7,371 nt of DNA from Solobacterium sp. (lineage in GTDB: Bacteria; Bacillota_I; Bacilli_A; Erysipelotrichales; Erysipelotrichaceae): contig JAFOLE010000111.1 of assembly GCA_017419465.1 (NCBI GenBank), forward strand, positions 1-7,371, in the 5' to 3' direction. Under the pieces are notes generated by a model. The model saw only the letters and a list, made by a program, of their open reading frames with translations, ran no database searches and was not told the DNA's origin. Made by a program: the position numbers and the translations under genes. Positions within the stretch are counted from its first letter, which is position 1. Every line of letters begins with the position of its first letter. Shown here piece after piece: positions 1 to 4,950 of this stretch.

Positions 1-314
1 ACGCAGAACAGCACAAGAAGAACACAGACCGCAATCGTGGAGCGGTTATAGGTATAGGTGCGGTTCAGATCATTCTGTTTCTGCGTCCAGACCGCATTGA
101 ACGAATCCGCAGAGGTCTGACGCCGTTTTCGGACAAGTTCCGCAGCGAGATCCTCCGGACTGCCGAAGGAATCCAGAATATCCTGCGGATGCTTTCCGGA
201 AGACAGCTCTTCCGCATAGTATTCCTCAAATGCATGCATCACTTCTTCACTGAGTTCCGCGGAAGAATTTCCAAGTGCCCTGCGCAGACGCAGTCTGTAT
301 TCGTTTTTTTCCAT
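1..314 (-). CDS. HAAS-domain membrane protein, 3' end cut by window edge
   Basis: Only the first 104 codons are inside the window; the gene runs off the left edge. The start is an ATG at 314, preceded by a GGAAGG-type ribosome site 7 nt upstream. The visible protein has a basic N-terminus (MEKNEYRLRLRRAL), a helical segment ending in FGSPEDL at residues 50-56, then a conserved W76, and a hydrophobic stretch from about residue 92 that looks like the first membrane helix. This matches the HAAS (HTH-associated alpha-helical signalling, DUF1700-like) domain, a family typically encoded beside PadR regulators. It is a diverged paralogue of the gene just upstream: 25 of the first 60 residues are identical with no gap. 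It follows that gene by 19 bp, so it is the third gene of the PadR operon. The C-terminal domain is unseen, and its molecular function is not known from the sequence. Confidence 0.8.
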   Translation of the reverse strand, partial: MEKNEYRLRLRRALGNSSAELSEEVMHAFEEYYAEELSSGKHPQDILDSFGSPEDLAAELVRKRRQTSADSFNAVWTQKQNDLNRTYTYNRSTIAVCVLLVLFC

Positions 315-333
315 AGATCCGCCTTCCTTCCGC

Positions 334-681
334 TCAGATGATACCCAGCTGATGCAGAATAATCATCAGCACAAAGAGTGCCGGAATCAGGATGGAGGCA
401 CCCATTTTGAAATCAGTAAGATTCCGCATCAGGTCCCGGTTTTTCGAAACCCAGAGCGCGTCAATTTTCGCTTTGTCCGGATGGTTGTGATACAGTTCAT
501 CAATCTCTTTCAGAAGATCTTCCGGATCGCCGAATTCCTCCAGGATCGCGGAGACCCGTTTTCCCTGTGCGACACCATTGGCATAATGAGACTCAAATGA
601 TTCCATAATTTCATTTCGAAACGACTCCGGGTAACTGAGAAGCCCGCTTCTCAGCCGGAACGTATATTCCGTTTTATCCAT
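334..681 (-). CDS. Small HAAS-domain membrane protein (DUF1700-like)
   Basis: A 115-residue protein complete within the window. Residues 1-60 form the HAAS-type helical domain, with EY at 5-6, RLR at 9-11, SFE at 28-30, GK at 40-41 and FGDPEDL at 50-56. A conserved W77 follows, and a single hydrophobic helix at about 93-113 ends the protein, so it is probably a cytoplasmic domain on a membrane anchor. HAAS proteins are commonly paired with PadR regulators and are thought to modulate them or membrane responses; the exact mechanism is not established here. The start ATG at 681 has a strong AAGGAGG at 692-698, 10 nt upstream. It overlaps the PadR stop by 8 nt (ATGGATAA), which indicates translational coupling. 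It is much shorter than HAAS relatives with several membrane helices, but it has no sign of truncation by frameshift. Assignment to the family is good; function is inferred from context. Confidence 0.82.
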   Translation of the reverse strand: MDKTEYTFRLRSGLLSYPESFRNEIMESFESHYANGVAQGKRVSAILEEFGDPEDLLKEIDELYHNHPDKAKIDALWVSKNRDLMRNLTDFKMGASILIPALFVLMIILHQLGII

Positions 682-988
682 GATTCAATAGCCTCCTTGT
701 TGATTCGGAAAACCGGTTCCATTCTTCCAGCAGCTGTTTCTGATAGGTTCTCCCTGTTTTTGTCAGATGATAATACTTTCTGGCCGGTCCTTTTTCCGCC
801 TCTCTCAGATACGTTGTGACATATCCGTTTTCCTTAAGACGTCCAAGTACGAGATAAATCGTTCCTGCTTTGACATCGAGTTCCTGTGCGATGCGTGTGG
901 TCAGATTATATCCATAGCCATCTTCCCTGCTCAGAAGTGTCAATACACAGAGCGGAAGAATGCCCTTTTTAAACTGTGCATTATCCAT
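674..988 (-). CDS. PadR family transcriptional regulator
   Basis: A 104-residue winged-helix DNA-binding protein of usual PadR size. Landmarks are GYGY at 24-27, the recognition-helix region with GTIY at 42-45 and LGRLKENGY at 48-56, and the wing GPARKYYHLT at 67-76, followed by a C-terminal dimerisation helix. PadR proteins are dimeric cytoplasmic repressors, usually relieved by a small ligand or partner protein. It is first in an operon with two HAAS genes. The start at 988 is chosen because the conserved domain begins there. Upstream in-frame ATGs at 1006 and 1093 fall in the -10 box and upstream of the neighbouring operon's terminator. The chosen ATG has no Shine-Dalgarno sequence, so its mRNA may have a leader of only about 10 nt. 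A palindrome at 986-1003 overlaps the start codon and suggests autorepression. The family call is secure; ligand and regulon are unknown. Confidence 0.92.
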   Translation of the reverse strand: MDNAQFKKGILPLCVLTLLSREDGYGYNLTTRIAQELDVKAGTIYLVLGRLKENGYVTTYLREAEKGPARKYYHLTKTGRTYQKQLLEEWNRFSESTRRLLNHG

Positions 989-1003
989 AACTATATTGTT
1001 ATG
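986..1003. promoter_or_regulatory. Candidate PadR operator (18-bp palindrome)
   Basis: CATAAC-TATATT-GTTATG is a perfect 6-bp inverted repeat around a 6-nt AT-rich centre, with weaker symmetry continuing outwards at 983-984 and 1005-1006. It lies directly downstream of the TATAAT box and covers the expected transcription start and the PadR start codon. A dimer bound here would block transcription, as expected for PadR autorepression. The symmetry is seen directly; the identity of the binding protein is inferred from position. Confidence 0.55.
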
Positions 1004-1004
1004 C

Positions 1005-1010
1005 ATTATA
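1005..1010 (-). promoter_or_regulatory. -10 box of the PadR-HAAS operon
   Basis: A perfect TATAAT on the minus strand, 16 nt upstream of the PadR ATG. No good -35 hexamer is present at 16-18 bp spacing (the 17-bp position reads TGTGTA), so the promoter may be weak or need an activator. Transcription would start near 998. Confidence 0.55.
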
Positions 1011-1036
1011 GTCTGCTTTGCAATATATACACACAG

Positions 1037-1070
1037 AAAAACGGCTGTCATCCGTCTTCGGACAACAGCC
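1037..1070 (-). terminator. Intrinsic terminator of the reductase operon
   Basis: On the minus strand, 17 nt after the aldo/keto reductase stop codon, the RNA can form a 12-bp stem (outer arms GGCUGU/ACAGCC, inner CCG/CGG, two G-U pairs) with an AAGA loop. It is followed by GUUUUUC. It separates the reductase operon from the PadR operon, whose promoter begins just downstream. Confidence 0.88.
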
Positions 1071-1086
1071 ATTCTCAAATTAACAC

Positions 1087-2067
1087 TTACCACTGCGGAT
1101 GAATCAGTTCCCGCAGATCTCGGTCATAGATGTCACGAACGCCATCCATCTGTGCTTCCGTGAGCGGCGGAAGCTCGGATGCGCGCACATTGTCCGTGAC
1201 CTGGGATGCACGGCTTGCGCCGGGAATGACCACACTTACCGCATCATGCATGAGAACCCAGCGCAGTGCGATCGGCGCAAGATCTTCGGTGCCGAACAGC
1301 TTTTTCAGCTCTTCCACCGCCGCAAGACCGGTCTCATACGGCACGCCGGAGAATGTTTCTCCCTTGTCAAAGGACTTTCCTTCCCGGTTATAGGAGCGAT
1401 GGTCCTTCGGACCGAATGCGGTATCTTTTGTGAACTTTCCGGTCAGAAGGCCGCTGGCCAGCGGCACTCTTGCGATAATGCCGATATTCTTTTCCTTCGC
1501 CTTTGGAAACAGTTCATCGAGCGGCTTCAGACGGAACATGTTGAAGATGACCTCCATGGCCGAGATTCCGTAGTTCATTGCCTGCAGACCTTCTTCGACC
1601 TTTTCAATACTGACGCCGTATCCCCGGATCTTTCCGGCAGCCTTCTGCCGTTCCAGTTCCTCAAAGATATCGTCTCTTGAAAACACCGGTGTCGGCGGAC
1701 AGTGAAGCAGAACCATATCGATACAGTCTGTCTTCAGACGGGACAGACTGCCGTCGATGTAGGAGGCAATCGCCTCAGGTGTGTACATCTCCGCGGTATG
1801 CGGATTCAGCCGGCGTTCGACCTTGGTGGTGATGTAAAAGCGATCACGGTTTGATGCGATGTATTCACCGATCGTCTCTTCGCTCTTTCCGCCGTTGTAT
1901 ACATCCGCGGTATCGATGAATGTGATACCCGCCTGATCTGCGGTCTCCAGAATCTTCATCGCCTCGTCATGATTGAACGGATCGCCCCATCTTGTGCCAA
2001 GCTGCCAGGTGCCAAGCCCGATTCTCGATACGGTACGTCCGGAGGATCCAAATACTGTGTTTTCCAT
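1087..2067 (-). CDS. Aldo/keto reductase, NADPH-dependent
   Basis: A 326-residue cytoplasmic oxidoreductase of the AKR superfamily, with a TIM-barrel fold of normal length. The catalytic tetrad is complete: D52 and Y57 in IDTADVY, K82 in TTKVER and H122 in LLHCP. The N-terminal GLGTWQLG at 17-24 and the cofactor-phosphate region IPGASRASQV at 281-290 are also typical. It resembles the IolS/YqkF-like group that reduces aldehydes or ketones with NADPH, but the substrate cannot be read from sequence. The ATG at 2067 has an AAGGG ribosome site 9 nt upstream. It lies 20 bp after the nitroreductase gene and is the last gene of a three-gene reductase operon, ending at a strong terminator at 1037-1070. 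This setting suggests reduction of carbonyl or xenobiotic compounds together with the two flavin reductases. Confidence 0.93.
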   Translation of the reverse strand: MENTVFGSSGRTVSRIGLGTWQLGTRWGDPFNHDEAMKILETADQAGITFIDTADVYNGGKSEETIGEYIASNRDRFYITTKVERRLNPHTAEMYTPEAIASYIDGSLSRLKTDCIDMVLLHCPPTPVFSRDDIFEELERQKAAGKIRGYGVSIEKVEEGLQAMNYGISAMEVIFNMFRLKPLDELFPKAKEKNIGIIARVPLASGLLTGKFTKDTAFGPKDHRSYNREGKSFDKGETFSGVPYETGLAAVEELKKLFGTEDLAPIALRWVLMHDAVSVVIPGASRASQVTDNVRASELPPLTEAQMDGVRDIYDRDLRELIHPQW

Positions 2068-2087
2068 ATGTTATTTCCCTTCGTGAT

Positions 2088-2675
2088 TCATTCAACCCAG
2101 GATACCGGATTTCCGGTCGGTTTCCTGGTGCCGCGTTCCGGCATTCCGTCTGCGCCGTAACCGAGGATCAGCCCTCCGGTCACAAACTCATCATCTTCCA
2201 TGCCAAGCTGTTTCATGCAGTCACGCACTATCGCATGATCGGTAAGCCAGTGCAGCTGGTTGATCCAGCAGGAGCCAAGATCCAGCGCATTGGCCGCAAT
2301 CATCATATTTTCCAGCACACAGGCACTGTCTGCCATCGCATTGCCGTAATCCTTCTTGTTTGCGGTCACGATCAGAACCGGCGCATTGTAATGGAATACG
2401 TAGTTTCCTTCTTTGGCGCGGGTAATGGAACTCTTCAGGGAGACATACATGTCATCCGTTATTTCCATCTCCGCAAATTCCCGCTGTACAAGTTCTGCCA
2501 GCTGATCAAGTTCTTTCTTTCTCGTAATCACGATCAGACGTGTTTTCTGGCTGTTTGAACCGCTCGGCGCAGCACGTCCTGCCGCGATCACTTTTTCAAT
2601 CAGTTTTTTGTCCGGAATCTCCGGTTTCATTCGTCTCGTACTGCGTCTTGTCAGAATGCTCTCCAGTGCTTCCAT
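2088..2675 (-). CDS. Nitroreductase family protein (FMN)
   Basis: A 195-residue FMN-dependent NAD(P)H oxidoreductase of the classical nitroreductase fold, normally a cytoplasmic homodimer. The N-terminal FMN-phosphate motif RRSTR is at 10-14, the second flavin segment APSGSNSQ at 36-43, the LGSCW segment at 133-137 and the C-terminal GYGADG at 172-177. Members reduce nitroaromatics, quinones, flavins or enones; the physiological substrate here is unknown. The ATG at 2675 has an AGGAG placed right after the stop of the preceding nitroreductase, 9 nt from the start. The two genes are 14 bp apart, and the aldo/keto reductase follows 20 bp later, so the three are almost certainly co-transcribed. 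There is no sign of damage or unusual composition. Confidence 0.92.
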   Translation of the reverse strand: MEALESILTRRSTRRMKPEIPDKKLIEKVIAAGRAAPSGSNSQKTRLIVITRKKELDQLAELVQREFAEMEITDDMYVSLKSSITRAKEGNYVFHYNAPVLIVTANKKDYGNAMADSACVLENMMIAANALDLGSCWINQLHWLTDHAIVRDCMKQLGMEDDEFVTGGLILGYGADGMPERGTRKPTGNPVSWVE

Positions 2676-2689
2676 GTTTCCTTACTCCT

Positions 2690-3355
2690 TCAGTCGACTA
2701 TAACTGTTTTTCCCGTCACTGCCTCAAAATGATATTTCACGATGCCAAGATCTGTTCGAAGACAGGTGCCGATTCCTTTCGATCTCAGATGCACTTCCCC
2801 ATCACGGTATGCGAACTGAAATTTCTGCTGGTTAGTTGCGGTCGGCGCAAGCAGGGCAGCGTTTACCCCTTCCGCAAACCAGTCCGGCGCATCCGCACTG
2901 ACACTCACATCACGTACGGTTTTGCCTTTATGCGCCGTTCCCTGTGTTTCGCCATAGCCCAGCGCAATCACCATGCACAGTGACTCGCCATCCGAAAGGA
3001 TCTCCTTTACCTTCCGCTTGTTAAACGTCAGTGCGACCCAGCAGGTATTCAATCCAAGCTGCTGGGCAAAGAGCACCAGTTTTTCTCCGTAATACCCGCA
3101 GCGAAGATCAAAATCCGCATCCTTCTTCCCTGCCAGCACAATATAGTTATTCACGTTTTTGAAGTTTCCGTAATGCGCAAGCCGGGAATCGAATCCATCC
3201 GGGTCATCATACCGTATGAAGATATGAACATTGCCTTCCTTACTGCATTCCAGTGCGCAGGCATCCAATTGACTGCGGAGTTCCTTCGGAATCGGTTCTG
3301 CGGAATAAGCGCGCACGGAATGCCGTGCGGTGATCGCTTCCTGAATGGTCATCAT
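2690..3355 (-). CDS. Nitroreductase family protein, TM1586-type
   Basis: About 221 residues from the ATG at 3355. A start there fits because the likely -10 box lies at 3378-3383 and a weak AGAAG sits 8 nt upstream; a GTG at 3388 and an ATG at 3379 would precede transcription. Numbering from that start: the flavin motif ARHSVRAY is at 10-17, the central GYYGEKLVLFAQQLGLNTCWV is at about 87-107 and GYGE at 133-136. A second-half motif APTATNQQ at 170-177 is followed by DLGIVKYHFE near the C-terminus. This two-part pattern fits the TM1586-like nitroreductases, in which the domain is internally duplicated, and it differs from the neighbouring classical nitroreductase. It should bind FMN in the cytoplasm and use NAD(P)H; the substrate is unknown. 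It is the first gene of the reductase operon and is divergent from the MATE pump. Confidence 0.86.
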   Translation of the reverse strand: MMTIQEAITARHSVRAYSAEPIPKELRSQLDACALECSKEGNVHIFIRYDDPDGFDSRLAHYGNFKNVNNYIVLAGKKDADFDLRCGYYGEKLVLFAQQLGLNTCWVALTFNKRKVKEILSDGESLCMVIALGYGETQGTAHKGKTVRDVSVSADAPDWFAEGVNAALLAPTATNQQKFQFAYRDGEVHLRSKGIGTCLRTDLGIVKYHFEAVTGKTVIVD

Positions 3356-3377
3356 ACTGTGTTCTTCTTTCAGGTTC

Positions 3378-3383
3378 ATTATA
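3378..3383 (-). promoter_or_regulatory. -10 box of the reductase operon
   Basis: A perfect TATAAT on the minus strand, 22 nt upstream of the chosen nitroreductase ATG at 3355. There is no recognisable -35 hexamer; that region is occupied by the palindrome at 3387-3405. Confidence 0.5.
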
Positions 3384-3386
3384 GGC

Positions 3387-3405
3387 ACGCTTTTTCGAAA
3401 AGCGT
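3387..3405. promoter_or_regulatory. 19-bp palindrome, candidate operator of reductase/MATE region
   Basis: ACGCTTTT-TCG-AAAAGCGT is a perfect 8-bp inverted repeat around a 3-nt centre. It fills the spacer and -35 region of the minus-strand promoter at 3378-3383. A third half-site ACGC occurs at 3412-3415. No T-tract follows on either strand, so a terminator is unlikely. A repressor or activator site is the simplest reading; no regulator gene for it is visible in the window. Confidence 0.55.
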
Positions 3406-3422
3406 CCGATAACGCCCCGCAC

Positions 3423-3442
3423 CGGTTTGAATACGGTCTGAA
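3423..3442 (+). repeat. 11-bp-spaced direct repeat over the MATE -35 region
   Basis: CGGTTTGAA at 3423-3431 and CGGTCTGAA at 3434-3442 match at 8 of 9 positions and are 11 bp apart, one helical turn. The first copy overlaps the candidate -35 hexamer TTGAAT. It could be a binding site for a regulator acting on the MATE gene, or a chance repeat. Confidence 0.35.
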
Positions 3443-3455
3443 CCCGTGCTATATA
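3427..3455 (+). promoter_or_regulatory. Candidate promoter of the MATE gene
   Basis: TTGAAT at 3427-3432 and TATATA at 3450-3455 are separated by 17 bp. Each matches the vegetative consensus at 4 of 6 positions. TATATT at 3452-3457 is an alternative -10 with a 19-bp spacer. The resulting mRNA leader would be about 60 nt. Confidence 0.5.
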
Positions 3456-3463
3456 TTTCAGTG

Positions 3464-3506
3464 CCGGATTAACAGTTTCCGGTATTTGTTAACAACCGTA
3501 TTTTTT
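3464..3506 (+). other. MATE mRNA leader with two overlapping small hairpins
   Basis: CCGGA at 3464-3468 can pair with TCCGG at 3478-3482. CGGT at 3480-3483 can instead pair with ACCG at 3495-3498, so the two are mutually exclusive. The second encloses the palindrome TTGTTAACAA and is followed by T6 at 3501-3506, like a weak attenuator. The stems are only 4-5 bp, so this is tentative. Confidence 0.2.
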
Positions 3507-3507
3507 C

Positions 3508-3514
3508 AAAGGAG
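3508..3514 (+). promoter_or_regulatory. Ribosome binding site fixing the MATE start
   Basis: AAAGGAG, 10 nt before the ATG at 3525. The reading frame is open back to an ATG at 3345, but that start would lie upstream of the promoter and inside the divergent gene, so this site decides the start. Confidence 0.8.
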
Positions 3515-3524
3515 ACAGCCGGTT

Positions 3525-4889
3525 ATGTCACAGTCATCCGTAAAGCAGGATCAGCGCATCTATATTCTCTCTCAGGAAGCCCCTGCGAAAGCCGTTATCA
3601 AACTCGGTGTACCACTGATTGCGGGCATGTGCATCATGGTGCTCTACAATCTTGTGGACACGTATTTCATCGGCTTAATGCATGATGATTATCAGCTTGC
3701 GGCAGTCAATCTTGCCTATCCCGTCATGATGATCACGATCGCACTGTCCAATATGATCAGCACCGGTGCTTCTTCATTAATCGCACGGAAACTCGGTGCG
3801 GGAGACCGGGACACGGCAGAACACACCCTGACCACCGGATTTGTGCTGACCGTATTCAACAGTATCCTCGTGGCGGTATTCGGTCTTATCTTTCTGAATC
3901 CGATCGTCACCGCCCTCGGCGCAAAGGCAAATACCTTTGCCTATACCGCAGACTATGTGTCGGTTATTCTTGCGGGAAGTCTGTTTACTATGGGCAGCTA
4001 TACCTTCGGCGCCCTGCTGCGGAGTGAAGGATCCGTAAAGTATTCCGTCCTCGGGATGATCGCCGGAACCATTACCAATATCATTCTGGATCCGCTGTTT
4101 ATCTTTATCTTCGGAATGAAGATCAAAGGTGCCGCCATCGCAACGATTCTCGGCAATGCGGTCGGAACGGGCTGTTCCATGTACTTCTATCTCACCAGGA
4201 AAACGATCCTTCAGCCAAGAAGAGACATGCTGGTGCCGACAGCGGAGATCCTGAAGGAAATCTTCTGGGTCGGCGTTCCGGCAACGCTGGAAACCCTGCT
4301 TACATCCGGTGCGTATATCGTAAACAACAACCTTGCCGTATCGTATGGCGAGCTGACGGTTGCGGCCATGGGCATTGCGCAGAAGATCCTTTCGCTCGGG
4401 AATTATATTTACCAGGGATTTGCGGCAGGCACCCAGCCGATCATGGGCTATAACTACGGTGCCGGAAACTACCGGCGGATGCTCGATGTGCTGAAAGCCG
4501 GCGTGATGACCGTATCATTGACAGAGCTGGCACTGATGGCGGTCTACGGCATCTTTGCGCCGCAGCTGATTTCCATCTTCACCCAGTCCCCGGAGGTCAT
4601 TGAGACCGGGAGTACTGTCCTTCGGGCAATCATGTTCATCCTGCCGTGCGTCGGTGCCACTTCCATGAGCCGGATGTCCTTTCAGGCGATGGGCAAACCG
4701 CAGTACGCCTTTGTCATCACACTGATCCGGCAGCTGATCCTGTATATTCCCTTATTACTGCTGTTCAACAGGCTGTTCGGCTTCCAGGGCATGATCCATG
4801 CCCAGCCGGTCACCGAACTGATCATGATGATCGCGTCGGTTTCCCTTCTCGCTCATGAGATCCGCCGGACGGAACGCAAACAGTCCTGA
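3525..4889 (+). CDS. MATE family multidrug efflux transporter
   Basis: A 454-residue inner-membrane antiporter with about twelve hydrophobic helices, the normal MATE length, arranged as two six-helix bundles (helix 1 near 28-50, last near 420-443). MATE proteins export cationic drugs or other organic molecules using a Na+ or H+ gradient. Typical segments are LARKLGAG-like IARKLGAGDRDTA at 86-98, LRSEGS at 165-170 followed by GMIAGTITNIILDPLFIF at 177-194, and QPIMGYNYGAGN at 304-315. These fit the MepA-like branch found in Bacillota. The ATG at 3525 is preceded by AAAGGAG. The gene is divergent from the two-nitroreductase/aldo-keto reductase operon, with a palindrome between them, which suggests joint control of modification and export. 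It ends at a bidirectional terminator. The substrate cannot be predicted. Confidence 0.94.
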   Translation: MSQSSVKQDQRIYILSQEAPAKAVIKLGVPLIAGMCIMVLYNLVDTYFIGLMHDDYQLAAVNLAYPVMMITIALSNMISTGASSLIARKLGAGDRDTAEHTLTTGFVLTVFNSILVAVFGLIFLNPIVTALGAKANTFAYTADYVSVILAGSLFTMGSYTFGALLRSEGSVKYSVLGMIAGTITNIILDPLFIFIFGMKIKGAAIATILGNAVGTGCSMYFYLTRKTILQPRRDMLVPTAEILKEIFWVGVPATLETLLTSGAYIVNNNLAVSYGELTVAAMGIAQKILSLGNYIYQGFAAGTQPIMGYNYGAGNYRRMLDVLKAGVMTVSLTELALMAVYGIFAPQLISIFTQSPEVIETGSTVLRAIMFILPCVGATSMSRMSFQAMGKPQYAFVITLIRQLILYIPLLLLFNRLFGFQGMIHAQPVTELIMMIASVSLLAHEIRRTERKQS

Positions 4890-4893
4890 TATG

Positions 4894-4943
4894 AAAAAAG
4901 CACAGTGAGGAATCATCGATTGTGATTCGGTCACTGTGCTTTT
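4894..4943. terminator. Bidirectional terminator between convergent MATE and sulfatase genes
   Basis: A perfect 13-bp inverted repeat (4896-4908 with 4931-4943, core GCACAGTGA/TCACTGTGC) extends inward through a 6-bp GAATCA/TGATTC stem (4910-4915 with 4923-4928). The apical loop is 7 nt. An A-run at 4894-4899 gives a U6 tract on the minus strand; TTTT, then CGTTTT, serves the plus strand. It lies 4 nt after the MATE stop and 7 nt after the sulfatase stop. Confidence 0.92.
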
Positions 4944-4950
4944 CGTTTTG

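Noticed and set aside
674..1093. A longer 139-codon PadR starting at 1093
   Set aside because: The extra 35 residues would be encoded across the neighbouring operon's terminator hairpin and this gene's own -10 box, and they do not resemble a PadR N-terminus.
1992..2558. A 188-codon plus-strand frame opposite the reductase genes
   Set aside because: It spans the junction of two good minus-strand genes with clear flavin and AKR motifs, has no domain of its own and no convincing ribosome site.
3356..3388. GTG start at 3388 or ATG start at 3379 for the first nitroreductase
   Set aside because: Both lie at or upstream of the likely -10 box and have no ribosome site; the flavin motif is fully retained with the ATG at 3355.
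3387..3405. The 19-bp palindrome as a transcription terminator
   Set aside because: Neither strand has a T-tract after the stem, and it sits upstream of both divergent genes rather than after a gene.
3345..3524. N-terminal extension of the MATE protein
   Set aside because: It would start inside the divergent nitroreductase gene and upstream of the promoter. A good AAAGGAG fits the ATG at 3525, where the MATE domain begins normally.
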